Assembly: GCA_022264855.1 (NCBI GenBank)
Contig: JABYQU010000055.1
Coordinates: 186,001 to 250,000, forward strand
Direction of reading: 5' to 3'
Source of the DNA: Lenzites betulinus
Lineage: Eukaryota > Basidiomycota > Agaricomycetes > Polyporales > Polyporaceae
DNA: 64,000 nucleotides
The notes under the pieces were generated by a model. That model did not search any database, had not been told where the DNA came from, and saw nothing but the letters and a program-made list of their open reading frames with translations. Positions 34,501 to 45,675 of the stretch are shown here, in pieces (the first letter of the stretch is position 1; each line of letters opens with the position of its first letter). The translations under genes and the position numbers were made by a program.

Positions 34501-35189
34501 TTGAGGTTGCAGCGTTGGAAGAACTTGTCCTTCCACTCCTGTGAGGAATGTCAGCAATATGAAGCTCCGGTCACAAGCAGGACTTACCAGCACCCGGTGC
34601 AGGGGATTACAAGCGTGTTCAGCAACGATGCACTGCTGGCATAGCAGCACATGAGTTCGGCAATCCCTGCATCGGAAGGCAGCCGGGCCAACGAAGCAAC
34701 GCGGGCAGTTGGAGCAGACATGTTCGCCGCGCCCCTCTTCACGGAGCATCTCGGCGAGGTATTCGTCTATCAGTTCCTGCATTTCTGCATCGGACGCTCC
34801 TAATCCATTGTTAGTAGAGGAACGGATGATATACAGTGCAGACTCACCGTTGGGTCAAGCTTACGCCGTGACCTTTCAACCCCGAGTTCCGCGTACCTGT
34901 AGTCTAAGTCAACACCATCCTGGAAGTCCATCTCACTCGGCAGATCATCGGAGAGAGGGGCAGAGGGCGTGAGGGATGGTTGGGGGGGTGGTTGCTTGAC
35001 AATCGCCTCCGGCAGTTGTAGGTACGCAGTATGAGTAGAAGGACGAGAGGATGAATCGTAGCAAAAGTCTACATGGCGATGTACGTGAGCTATCATCTTG
35101 GTGTCCACGTCCATTGCGGCATCGGTTGTGGCGTCCTCGTCCTCGTCGAATCGATAACGGGTTCCCGGCTCTTTGCGACGCTTCGGCAT
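31569..35189 (-). CDS. KDZ transposase with CxC2 cysteine cluster
   Basis: Nine exons join in frame to 1,061 aa: 35189-34848, 34776-34588, 34538-34167, 34118-33925, 33870-33553, 33501-33116, 33059-32693, 32644-31965, 31906-31569. All introns are GT-AG and 41-71 nt. Residues 1-114 are acidic and variable. Residues 135-175 form the CxC2 cluster (CSNCPRC, CRDC, CQQC, a later CNPLH). The KDZ core follows: YRLFLAMDANFRLKRKK (first Asp), VSYDIACQY (second Asp) and VDGESVERAW (catalytic Glu), then the helical C-terminal region with TVSWIWRTT. In the Kyakuja-Dileera-Zisupton superfamily this enzyme cuts and pastes its element. No internal stop or frameshift was found, so it may be active. It should move the 13-kb element that contains it. 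Confidence 0.9.
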
Positions 35190-36301
35190 GACTATGACAG
35201 AGAGGTGGGGGTGCAAGACGTTGCAGGGATCCGAGGGTTGCGATGCGAAGGGAGAGGGAGCGGTGTGATGAACTGTCGGGTTTGCATGAGCTCCATTATA
35301 TACACTACAGATGCGGCCTTGCTCGCATGCTCTGACTCACCCGGTAATGCGAAAGTATTCTGCAGGCATGTGACTTATCTCCCCAAGTCCCCGACAGGCA
35401 GATGCGAGACCTTCATCTTCATACTCCGTCGTACCCCATGCCCGTCCTTATCGATGTTCTTGCTTGAGGTAGCTATGCAAAGTCCCTCCAAGCATGCACG
35501 AAGCTAGCGGCAATACTATAAACTGAGATCCCCAGTTGTCTGTGTACGTCAATCTTGCTGAGAAAACAGTCTGGACCTCATATCATCTTAAACTGAGCGT
35601 TGACACACACCTTACATGACGTTCATAGAAGTGGCCCGTGTTTCTGTCCACCGAGAAGCCAGTCTCATGACCTGGAGATGGCACGGAGTGAGTATACGGG
35701 GGATGATACACCACGAGATTGCGCACTCACCATTCACTTAAACGTATACGCCTGTCAGGCCAGTTCACGGAGATGAGTGCGTGCGAGGTCATGCACTCCA
35801 TACTAAAAGTAGGGCGTGATCTGGGCCATTTAACGGCTGCCTGACGAACAAAGTGAATGTGCAACGTGATCTCACCACTGTCCAGGCCTGAAACCTTTCT
35901 TCATGAAGTCTTGTATGCTCTTGCTAACCTTTTTGGGGGGCGGAGATTAGGAGAAAATGTCAGGGTCCTCTAGTCTGCGTTCTGTGGACCACATGAGCTT
36001 GCAATGGGGCAACAAGGAGGGGGGAAGGAGGAGGAGGAATATTGCGCTGGCGCTTGACTGGATTCGGCGATTTGGCGCCAGAGGCCGTCTTAGCCATCCA
36101 CCAATCACATTGCATTTAATGATCAGACTGAATTTCCGACACAGACCGAAAACACTGTGTATTGCCGAGCTTTTACTTCAGCATCGATTTCCATTGAGGA
36201 CCTCATCTATTGGATGCTTCTACATCGATCGAGCCACCATGCTAACGAGCATAACAAGTATTCATGTGAGTAGCAAATATACTTGGACGAGACACATACA
36301 A
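35190..36301. other. Promoter side of the KDZ gene; no further gene
   Basis: About 1.1 kb inside the 13-kb element, upstream of the KDZ gene and downstream of the next minus-strand gene. Purine-rich runs occur near 36,010-36,045. No coding support. Confidence 0.45.
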
Positions 36302-37052
36302 TCAGCCACTTCTAGCTACCATCGCCGACATCTCCTTTATCATCATCTGCCACGGAAGCCTGCCTTGTTCTGTAGCGTCCGTATACTCCTCAACACCCTT
36401 CTTCCGTATAGACCACTCATTTGCAAGCATCACCACTATCCTTGCTCCCCATACCAGATAGATATCGCGCACTGCGCGCTCCGTGCCCTCGCAAATGCTG
36501 TCCCATACGACTTCCCATGCCGCGCTCCGGAGCCTAATTTCCTGTGCTAGCTGCGCCTCCGTCTGATCCATGTTCAAGTCAGGCTCCATCCATACCCACT
36601 TCCGCTCCCATCCCAATTCGATGATCTTGTCGTATACGACGGCGCCGAGCCAGGCTTCTAGACAGTTCCAAGGTCCGAGGGACGCCTTCTGAGACAACTC
36701 TAACACATCGGTGTTGAGCGGTGTAATATGGTACGGGCTCGTCCATAGCCCGAGCTGCAAAGCATTGTTGTCGCTGGTGAATATGAACGATGCCGGCCTC
36801 AAAAGTTTGGCTTGGCGCATCAATTCGTCTGGGAGTCGTATGTCGAGTAATGTGCAGGTACGATCCTTGCGGGATTCATAATCCCTTCGGTTTCGCGAGG
36901 AGCGTGTTTGTTTCCCCCTTCACGAATGTCAATGAATGCATGCCCTAAGCCCCCGATCTTACTCACAGTACCGACAGTTCATACCGCCGAACGGCATCGC
37001 GATGCGCAGCTTTCTTCGACGATGATGTATGATAGCGAGCAGATCTTCCCAT
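36302..37052 (-). CDS. Unknown 222-aa protein, transposon cargo
   Basis: Two exons, 37052-36967 and 36884-36302, join in phase 2 to 222 aa with a GTGAGT donor and a CCGAAG acceptor. The first 28 residues (MGRSARYHTSSSKKAAHRDA) are basic and resemble the short basic lead of many mushroom transposon-associated proteins. The rest is mixed helical with many Trp residues (LGWERKWVWMEPD, AAWEVVWDSICEG) and ends at a TAG. I do not recognise a family. It sits between the KDZ transposase and the RNase H1-N gene on the same strand, so it is treated as cargo of the 13-kb element. Confidence 0.55.
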
Positions 37053-37414
37053 TTGCAGCGTAGAGTGAGTTACAGAAGCGATGGATGTTACGGCGACAAG
37101 ATGCACATGTCTACTTTCACAAGCCTTGTTTACAGCATGAGAGCTACCGAAAAGGGCTCCGGCATCAATCAGTGAACACTGCTGACCTTGGCGAGCAGGT
37201 ACGAGTTGATGGACTATGCACGTTGAATACATTCACGTCCGTGAGCCTTTCTATGTGGACAGGGAGACGTCTATGGAGAGGAGCATGGGGCTGTAAAGAT
37301 GTACGGCATACAAGATAGCGAGAGACATAGATTGAGCGGGGAGGACGAGCATAGGGAATGAATTACGGATGCAGGCACGGGGGGACGTCGATGACACATG
37401 TCTATGAAGCCTCG

Positions 37415-38701
37415 CTAAACCCCAACAGCTTTTGGTTGGCACACGACACGGACGGTTCCTGCAGAGAGCGCGGTCTCGAAGACCAGCAGAGCCTCTCCAT
37501 AGGAGCGGAAGTTACCCTTTGTGACATTGCCGGATACCCCCGACGTCGCAATAGTCACTTCTGCCCTGTAGAGTGTTGTCAACATCGCATAGCATGTGCG
37601 GCGTGCCCATGACAAAATCTCACCTGCTGTCGAAAACTCCCACTCGGGTTCCAACAATTACCACGTGCCACATGTTAGCAGAGCTCCCCTCAGGGGCAAT
37701 CCACGGGACGAGTGGATCCCAGCTGGCAGAGAACGGTCCCGGATAGGGGTTGATGTTGTGGGGCGTGGGGGTAGAAGAGAGAGGAATGTAGGAGCCGGAG
37801 GCGTACGCAGGAGGGGCCTCCGTGCTGGAATTAGTGGTGGAGGCGCTATGTGTAGGGGGGGGAGAAGGCACGAGGGCGGCGTCGGCAGGCTCGGCAGCGA
37901 CGTGGACAAGGCGGGCGGCAACGCGGACGGCGGGGGCAGGAACGGGTGCAACAACAGTCGGGGAAAAGACATCGCCCGTAACGCTGCCATCCTCCTGGGA
38001 CGTGGAGGCTTCAGGGGAAGAGGGAGGTGTCGCAGGAACGAGCGCGATCCTGGGGGTACACGGGGTGGGATGGTCGGAGTCGGGGGAGGAGGCGCAAGAG
38101 GTACCAGTGAAGGCTGTGGAGTCCGGGCGAGAGTCGCCGCCGTCGATGTCGTCGGTCTCGCTGAGTGTCACATTGGTGTAGCCGTCCTCCTCCTCCTCGA
38201 AGTCGTCCTCGATGTCGTCCTCCTCATCTTGGACAGCCAGCAGCTCACACCTGCTTGGTGGGCGCTCGACCGGTTGTTCCGGCTCGACTAAATGTTCCGG
38301 CTCAACCGATGTTCCGAGTCCGGCTCGGCGAGTTGCGAAAAGACAGATGACAGAAGCATGTTCATCCCCCATGGGCCTTGGCCGACGTTACAATCCTCTC
38401 TGTCTGCATATATTTGTTTAGTGAGCAGATATATAACTTCAGTGGTGGCGCGGACTTACAGCGGGCGGTCCGGCGCAGGCACTTACTGCAGATGTAAACG
38501 CGCCGGTCCCGCTCCGGGTGTTCCGCTATATTGGACGCATAGGTGAGTAGATGTCCTACAAATACATGGATTGTTTAACTTACCGGCATCCCTCTCCAAC
38601 AAATCAACAAGTGCGTGTATGAAGTCCGCCGCGGTAAAGGAAGGGAGGGCAAAGGGCCCTCCCTCTCCACCCGCGGCGGCAGCAGCAGTGGGCACGGACA
38701 T
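37415..38701 (-). CDS. RNase H1 N-terminal / viroplasmin-like domain protein
   Basis: Proposed exons 38701-38584, 38525-38460, 38323-37624 and 37565-37415 give 344 aa. The second acceptor (38,324) is the least certain. Exon 2 has a CSKC pair. The middle is acidic (DEEDDIEDDFEEEEDG), then Ser/Pro-rich. The C-terminus spans the last intron and reads MWHVVIVGTRVGVFDSRAEV, then GVSGNVTKG and FRSYGEALLVFETAL, the pattern of the RNase H1 N-terminal domain (also called Cauli_VI), which binds RNA-DNA hybrids or dsRNA in RNase H1. No RNase H catalytic domain follows. Such proteins are common next to mushroom DNA transposons. Divergent from the gene at 39,087, with about 385 bp between start codons. 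Confidence 0.72.
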
Positions 38702-39086
38702 CGTGAAGTCGGAGAGGGACGTGGAACGGAAGAAGTGTGCGGGGACCGAAGAGGGGAAGGATGGAGGATGGAGAGCTCACCCGCAAGCTGGTCCCGTTTT
38801 AAAGTGAGTCCAGGGCTTCCCGGCCGAGCGAAATGGGAAACGCGATGCTGACGGCGGGCGGTGTAATTAGGGTATACCTGCCACCAATTTGGGAGACCTG
38901 CACGCGGTTGCCAGAAAGTGAACCGGAATCAACCCGTGAAGTCTTGATATTCGGCACCGTAATTTGGTGGTAGGGGAACGGGGGATGTTGGTTTTCATTG
39001 TTCACGTCCTCCTGGCGCGCCTGGCCAATCGCTCCCCCGCACATCTTCTATCTCTGACATTGTTACTAGCTCTCTACGCCTAAAAA

Positions 39087-41176
39087 ATGTCGCCCGCGTC
39101 CTGGGCAAACGACGAGCAATGGAAGTGGCTTTCTGATCGCAAGGTCGGGTGGCGAGAGGCTCAGAAGAAGAACAACAAAGCCAACTGGCTTGCCAAACTA
39201 TACGGCGAGTGGGCCGAAATGTGGCCGGAGCGAGAACTGCTCTATGGTACGCAGGCTGAGCTCACAGCGGAGGAGGAAACCGTGTTGAGCAAAGCGGTGG
39301 AACAGCGGCAGAAGGTGAGCTCCATTGACACGTTGAACTCCTCATGCCTGGTGCACGTCAGGCATGTGGTAATGGAAGACGCGACCTTCATATATTACGC
39401 CCGGTGAGTATAGAGCACCGCTCACATCATGACACACCAGAAACTGCGCGTGTGGTACCAGAACCACGGGAAGACCACTCTGGATGACCGAGTCAAGGCA
39501 CCCGAAGTGGTAATGCCGAGAGTAAAGAACACGCGTGCCCTGCAAGAAGTTGAGTACTATTCCAAGAAGTACTATAAGGAGAAGATCAAGCCAGTGGTGG
39601 ATGAGGCGATTCAGAAGTTCAAGACCGAACGTAATGTTAGCAAACTTACCCCGGTCGAGAAACTCGAAATCGTTCGAAGGTGTACGCGCGAGGCTTTCAA
39701 CAGTGAATCGCCGGCCATTCGGGAGGAGATCGCGTCGCTCGCTGCCCAGGAGAAGGAACGCTTACATATGCTCACCGAGGCCTGCAAGGCCGGCGCACCC
39801 GAGCAGGAGCGAACACCTGAAGAATACCAGCAGTGAGCTGTCATATGACATTCCTCACCCCAAATACGTCACTCATAATTGTTACAGCGCTATCGACAAT
39901 GCGCCCGCCCTCATCGAACGCGCTCTTGCACCGATCCGCGCCATGACTGGCGGAATCATTACGGTTCTTTGGTCTGGACCCATGCCTGAAGATGGGGGCG
40001 CCATCGGCTCATTTGCGTACGTCACTGAAACTGTTGACCCAGTACTGTCCAGCATGCTGACTTCTTGCAGAGTGCATCAAGGCCAGAACACCGCAGGGCA
40101 CAACTTTGCACAGGCTACGCCAGGTTTCTCGGAGCACTTTGTGCGGCCTCATATCGAATTTGCTAGAGTTGTATTCCGTAAGTGGAACATATCTGTATAT
40201 TGTGTATCTCGGCTTACACGCTGCAGCTCGATCGTTGCGTGAGACAAGGGCATTGCCTGTTTCGGTGACCGGCCTCCCTTCAGTCTCTCTGTCCGCAACT
40301 CGCGCACGCGACAGTCAATCTCCTGCCCGCACCAGTAACGTACCGAGCAGCTCTCGACTCGCAGGCAAAAGCCCGAGCGTCCCGTCAGTTGACAGGCCTC
40401 TCCCGCCGCCTCGACCAGGGAACGCGGCTCAGATGGCTACGGCTGCAGGGTTGGGGGCAATCCGTCCCAGTTCGCTCACCCCATACGCGTCTTCATCTGG
40501 CATCCCTATACCGACAGCTGGGACAGAGGCCTATGACAGTTCGACACCGACTACCCCCACTTTGGGCGACTTCCCCAGTTCCGATATCCCGGATATACCC
40601 ACCGATGACGCCGTTGCCCGCATCCCCCACTCATCCGTTGAATTCCCCACCGCCACGTTTCCATTGGTCAAGGACCACCTGGCCGATGCCGTCCCCGTTC
40701 TCGATCCTTTGTCTCTGGCATTCCCTTTGCCGGGATATAATGCTCAGTTTGACACCGGCCTCATGGACGATGCACTCCAACTGTTCGGCAATGCCCCCTT
40801 TTCCTTCAATCAGCTAATGACTCCCGACGCTCGTATTGACGACCCATTTGGGAACTTCAATACCTTCGACTGCGGCACCGGTACAATCTGGGGTACGGCT
40901 TCCATGTGGACCGATAATGCGGGGCAAGTGACATTTCCGGATCATTCATTCCCCACGATCGCCGATGCGACGTCTTCTTCTATGTCTTCCAAGGAGGGTT
41001 CTGGCAGCTCGGGCTCCCAATCGGGTGGGCATCCCAATACAGTCAACACACAGGACGAGCACATGTCGCTCCCAACTGAACCTCACGGCGGACGCCCTGC
41101 CCGCAACCGTCGTGCGCCCCGCCCGCGCGACGAGACTCCGGAACCGATGAACACCAAACGAAAGCGTTCTAGTTAA
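39087..41176 (+). CDS. Transposon-associated basidiomycete protein, 601 aa
   Basis: Five exons, 39087-39314, 39441-39832, 39888-40016, 40071-40177 and 40227-41176, join in frame to 601 aa. The N-terminal 76 residues (SWANDEQWKWLSDRKVGWRE, WAEMWPEREL) and the basic stretch after intron 1 (KLRVWYQNH) form a Trp-rich helical domain I have seen in many mushroom hypothetical proteins near DNA transposons. A middle domain reads AIDNAPALIERALAPIRAMT and GPMPEDGGAIGSFA. The C-terminal half is disordered, with Pro/Ser/Asp-rich and Phe-containing acidic patches that resemble activation domains, and ends in a basic KRKRSS stretch that could be a nuclear signal. Probably nuclear and DNA-associated. It runs opposite to the other genes of the element. 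Confidence 0.75.
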
Positions 41177-42267
41177 AGTACATCCAGCGAGCCGTGCTTA
41201 ATGTGTCTCATAGCTGCAATAACATCTTGCTTCTTGGAGCTCACCTGTATGATGTATCCGGAGCACGCAGATATACATTACAAACGAGCACAGCCGCCTA
41301 CAAGATACAAAAGTCGCGTTCAATCATTAAGAGGAGGTAACCTGCACTCTGTTGAAATTCGGTCGTGTACCCAGCTGGCAGTCAGCGAGAAATTCACATC
41401 GGCACGGGATAGCTGTACTAACTTTTTCAATTCTCATATTGTCGCCTATGATCCTCTGTGGCGCGTGGTGAGATGAGGATGCCGGGAGGCGAGAGTGGTG
41501 TGAGTAAACAAGCCACAGGCGGCGCCGTACGGATGGGCGAGGGACGTGCACAGGATGCGAGGAGTAGACGCAAGGTCGCGCGGGAGGTGGGTGATATTGC
41601 AGGACGGGTAGGAGACGGGATGCCGGAGGGTGTGCTGAGGAACAAACGCGTAACTGCAGAAGGGACGCGCGTGGTGACTGCCAGTGCAGAGAGGGAGGGT
41701 CTGGGGAGGTTGGGTCCGGAGCCTGAGGGGATTTGATTAGTGATGATGGGCGCAGGGGCAGCGTGTTTGGAGACGGCGGGCACGGAGGGGGTGGACGAGG
41801 TGATTGATTTGTATGTCGAGACGGTCTCGATCATTGGAAGGCGGGTACTGGGAGGCGGGGGCGACTGCGAAGTGGATGAGCATAGTATGAGCAAAGAAAC
41901 AGATGAGTTACCAAAGGAGGGTGGGTGATACAAGTACCACTATGCGAAGCTTGAGTGTGGATGCGCGAAGGTGGAGGGGAGGAAAGGGGGGAAGGGGAGG
42001 AGGGAGCAGAATGAGAACAGCGCTAGCGGGGTGCGGGGTGTTGTATATTAAAGGGACGCCGTGGGAATACCCCAGACAGCGGACTACAGATCTGCGGGAT
42101 GATAAGCGCGACTTGCTATTATTATACAGACTTCTTCGGTCAGGGTTTTGAGGCGTGCCTTATGATGCAGGGTGCTAGGTCCCTGATGAGCAGCCGCCGG
42201 TCTTCTAGGGATCTAGGCGCGCCCGTTGCAAGAACTGACAGGCCCGCCGTGTGGGTGCACCCATGAG
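41177..42267. other. Purine-strand-biased non-coding stretch
   Basis: From about 41,450 to 42,020 the plus strand is strongly G/A-rich. The minus strand then keeps a 168-codon frame of Ser/Pro/Thr, which looks like a composition effect rather than a gene. It lies inside the right end of the 13-kb element. Confidence 0.5.
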
Positions 42268-42274
42268 GGGATTG

Positions 42275-42620
42275 TAATACATCATAGAGGGATCGGGCAT
42301 AATACATTAAGAGTGGGCGTATAATACATCTACAGAGGGCGTATAATACATCCACAGAGTGCGCATAATACATCCACAGACACTGTAATACATTGAGAGT
42401 GCAGACGTAATTATTCACAGACGCAGTAATACATTGAGAGCGCAGGCGTAATACATCCACAGACACTGTAATACATTGTGAGTGCAGACGTAATATATTC
42501 ACAGACGCAGTAATACATTGAGAGCGCAGGCGTAATACATCGAGAGAGCAGATGTAATACATTCAGAGAGGGTTGGTAATACATTAAGAGAGGCCATTGC
42601 GATGAGGGACAATAATACAT
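42275..42620 (+). repeat. Subterminal array of 14 TAATACAT motifs
   Basis: By hand count the octamer TAATACAT occurs 14 times in 346 bp, all on the plus strand, plus two variants (TAATTATT, TAATATAT). Spacers of about 10-20 bp contain recurring ACAGA and GAGAG words. At the left end of the element the same motif appears in reverse orientation (ATGTATTA at 29,669-29,676, with variants nearby). Inverted subterminal arrays of this kind are transposase-binding sites in other DNA transposons such as En/Spm. Confidence 0.8.
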
Positions 42621-42675
42621 CACTGCGGGTCACTGATCAGAGATGTTTAATAGATTCATATGCTACCTAGGCCTG
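42610..42675 (-). repeat. Right terminal inverted repeat of the KDZ element
   Basis: On the minus strand it starts CAGGCCTAGGTAGC, then contains TGATCAGTGACCCGC and ATGTATTATTG. It pairs with 29,615-29,680. Confidence 0.72.
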
Positions 42676-45418
42676 CGGGTATGCTGGAGTCTTCGCGACG
42701 CGATATCCGCGCGCCCAGGATTCGTCCGTCTCCTCCGAGTCGCTATCAGACGAGTCGGACTCTGCACCCGCGACAGTGCGCGCGCCAGGCAACTGTGCGA
42801 CGTTGACAGCGCGCGGTTCCTGGCTTGAGTCACCAGTAGCTTCCCCTGCAAGGTGATAGCATTAGCACATAAACAATACATGTGCTATCAGACTCGGGCC
42901 GCATGCCCGCCCTCACGCACCTCGAGTTGAGCCATTCCCAGCCTGAGCTTGAGGTTCGGATGCGGAGCTGGAGACTATCAAGCAGAGGTGGTGAGTGGAG
43001 GGAACAGAGGGAGACGGGAGAGGACTCACTGCGGAGCTGTGTTGGCCGGTCGAGAGTGGCCTGCCAGTCCACATATGCCGCGAAGCGATGTACCGCCTCG
43101 TGCCTGTCAAGCCAGCGTGTCATTTGCTTGACATATGTCAGCTGTTTGTTGCTTGCGCCATACGCGAGCTTCGCGAAGTCGATGTGTAGCCGCTCGGGGT
43201 GCTCAGTGCTGAACCCCGCCGCCGCTCCGACCGCGCGGATTCCGAGCTCGTAGTGTTCCATCGAATGCCCTTTGGGGAAATTGAAGTGCGTGCGGATCTC
43301 CAGCTCGATGAAGATGCTCTTGTGCACGTGGAAGTCTGACCACGCCTTGTGCAAGGCGTTGAGCGAGACGTCCGTGTGAGTTTCGAAATGCGCATAATAG
43401 ATGAAATCTAAAACAGCGCGAACGGCGCGCGTGACACGCTCATCAGCGGCGCCGGCCATAGTGCCGAGAAAGACCTTCTCCATGTTCTTGTATTCAGTCC
43501 CAGTCCATTGGGACACGAGTGAGATACCCTTCTTGAAGTGTCGGAGGTCAGAGTGCCGAGGCATTGCCATGAACCGCTTGTCGATCTCGTCCGCGCCGTC
43601 GCCATCGGGAATTGCCTTCGTGACCCAGCTGACAAGGTGGTCTTTGAAGACGCCCTTGTGAAGTTGATGGAGGATGTCGGGAGTGAGTGCGGTGAAGATG
43701 TTGCAGTGTGGGAAGTCCCTCCAAAAGGGCTCGACTGCGCGCAACCCCCATTGAGAGAATTCCGGTGGCTTCCAATCGTCATGAGCGGCACTATTGAGGA
43801 CCTCGGATACGCGTGCTGGATCCTTAAGAGCTGAGACGGATGGTTCACCCCGCTTATCTGGACTGACAGGACACTTGGGACAGTAGTTCTCTTGGCAAGC
43901 TGAGACGAGGCATTGTTCGGGGTGGTCAGCGATGTAGGCGGCGATGATGGGGAAGACCCGTCGAATGAACCCGTCTGCACATGTCATCATGACCCCGTCC
44001 CTTCCTGCCGCCATGAGAGGTTCGAGGAGTGTGCGCATGCACTGATGGAATAGTCGGTAGCCCTCAAGAGCGCGCTTCTTCTCGGAGAAGCACTCGAGCT
44101 TGGCGACAGGAAGATATCCCAGGAGCACTGTTGCGTGAGAAGATGGTTTGCGCCGGGTGTTCTGGTCGAAGTTCCCTAGAGTGAGGTAGACAGGCCAGGC
44201 GGACTTGTCTCCGCTCATGCGCGAGAGCGTAGTCTTGTCTGAGGCGAGGATAATGGGGGCTACGGTTGCGTCATTGGGGAGTTTCATCTACGCAAAGGGT
44301 ATAAACATGTATTTACGACAACAGGTGTGATCGTAGTGAAACAGGACTGACTTGAACATCCCACCACCAATTCCCCGTCCACATATTGTTATAGACGTGT
44401 GACTCCCCCGCATGGTCGGCATACTGCTTCTCAGGCGCGTACCGGATGTGGTCCCGGAACAGCGGGTTCTCGAACAGCTCACGCACGCAGTCGAGAGCGT
44501 CTCGTTTCCATAGCTCGACTCTCTCCCTCTTTGGTTTGCCATCCTCTCCCATCTCATCGCCCACCGCATCAAACACCTCGACCTTCCAGCTGGCCAGCCC
44601 GCCTGGAAGCTCGTCGACCATCTTGTAGAATAGGTAGTTGCTGCGGAAACTTGGGTGCGTCCGCGTCTGGGTCTGCCAACACACATTGGTGAGCATCCAA
44701 GTCATCTGGTCAAGGTCCTGAATAGACAAGCACTCACAATCTTAAGTTTCAGAAACTTATCGATGTTTGACTGGGTTAGGCCAGACGTCACCAGCCACTC
44801 CGCCAACTCCCATTCCTCCTGGCATTCGAACGGCGCCCATAAGGCTTCACCGGCAGCCTCCTTGCGTCGCCGAATGCGCTCGAACGAGGTTTCGCCCCTC
44901 CCGAACGTCTTGCCCGCATCGCCTGGGAAATCCTCCAGCCACGGACGACGGGGAAGCCCTCCTTCCTCCTCATCTGCCACCTCCTCAACTTCGACACGCC
45001 GCCGTTGAGCTGGACGGCCTACATCTGGGTCTGAGTCTGCGTTCGCCGCTCCAGCTCCAGCTTGGCCCTCACAGTGTCGTTCGGGATCCGGCATTGCAGG
45101 TATGTCGTCCTCTGATGTGTCGGTAGGGCCATTGTTTCCGTTGTCGCTTATGATGTTGTCTTCAACAGGTTGTTCTTCTGCTCCGGCCCCCGAGACATCT
45201 CCCGCAATGACTGCAACAGCCGCAAAGGCTTCTGCGAGGGCCTCATCGCGGCGAGCACCGTTCTCGGCATCCCAGGCTCGTCGACACTCAGGGTTGAGTT
45301 TGCGATGCGCACCCAAGCCTTGCGCGGTCCGCAGCGTTGTGTGGCACGTTTTACAGGTATTCGGCGGCAGGACAAGGGGAGGCAGAGCAGCCATGTTGGC
45401 GGGAGGGACCTCAGGCAT
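42667..45418 (-). pseudogene. Plavaka (CACTA) transposase, N-terminal and catalytic part
   Basis: Five exons, 45418-44738, 44717-44352, 44287-43030, 42974-42921 and 42845-42667, join in frame to 845 aa. The N-terminus has a C2H2-like finger (CKTCHTTLRTAQGLGAHRKL, then a Cys). The core has family motifs WPVYLTLGNFDQNTRRKPSS, HATVLLGYLPVAKLEC, CPKCPVSPDKRG, LTPDILHQLHKGVFKDHLV and SMEHYELGIRAVG. The last native residues are RGYRVAKTPAYP; then Gln-Ala-stop are read from inserted DNA. The missing C-terminal domain lies at 28,829-29,614 on the same strand. No other lesion was seen, so the gene looks recently broken. Head to head with the DUF6532 gene, with 257 bp between start codons. Confidence 0.85.
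42676..42682 (+). repeat. Target-site duplication CGGGTAT, right copy
   Basis: Identical to 29,608-29,614. On the minus strand it encodes the Tyr-Pro at which the Plavaka reading frame enters the inserted element, and the frame stops two codons later. Confidence 0.75.
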
Positions 45419-45675
45419 GGTAGTAGGGTCATTGGACTTAGAGCCAGCCGCAATGTTCAGAGGACCCCGGGGGTTAGGGGTGGTAGGCAGGACAACATGG
45501 GAAGGTTTGGTTCTGATGCAAGCATCTAGAACATGTCGCAAACTGCTGACTCGTTGACCCTACAGCCAATGAGGAATCTCAGTAAAGGGGCCCGGACAAT
45601 GCCGAGCACCGTTGGGGTCCCAACCCGCCTGCGTCGTCTCTCTCAAACCTCCATCACCTCCCCACTTGGCTCCCC

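Larger units (their letters stand above)
29615..42675 (-). mobile_element. 13,061-bp KDZ-type DNA transposon with cargo genes
   Basis: Borders come from three independent signs. A CGGGTAT direct repeat flanks both ends. The outer 66 bp on each side are imperfect inverted repeats: both start CA and have GGTRGC at positions 9-14, and about 33 bp further in match well around TGATYAGTGACYCGC and ATGTATTAYTG. A Plavaka transposase gene is cut exactly at these borders. Inside lie a complete KDZ transposase (31,569-35,189), an RNase H1-N domain gene, a 601-aa gene, a 222-aa gene, a GC-rich minisatellite and a subterminal motif array. Zisupton-class elements are known for roughly 8-bp duplications and large size; the 7 bp seen here would fit with one mutated base. 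The intact transposase suggests it may be autonomous. Confidence 0.82.

Noticed and set aside
35957..36550. A 197-codon plus-strand frame opposite the 222-aa cargo gene
   Set aside because: It overlaps the better-supported two-exon minus-strand gene and its sequence is compositionally random.
41427..41933. A 168-codon Ser/Pro/Thr frame on the minus strand
   Set aside because: It lies exactly in a G/A-rich strand-biased stretch, which depletes stop codons on the other strand. No start context, signal or domain.
42275..42620. The motif array considered as a CRISPR-like repeat array
   Set aside because: Repeats are 8 bp with similar, not unique, spacers, in a eukaryotic transposon end. Subterminal transposase sites explain it.
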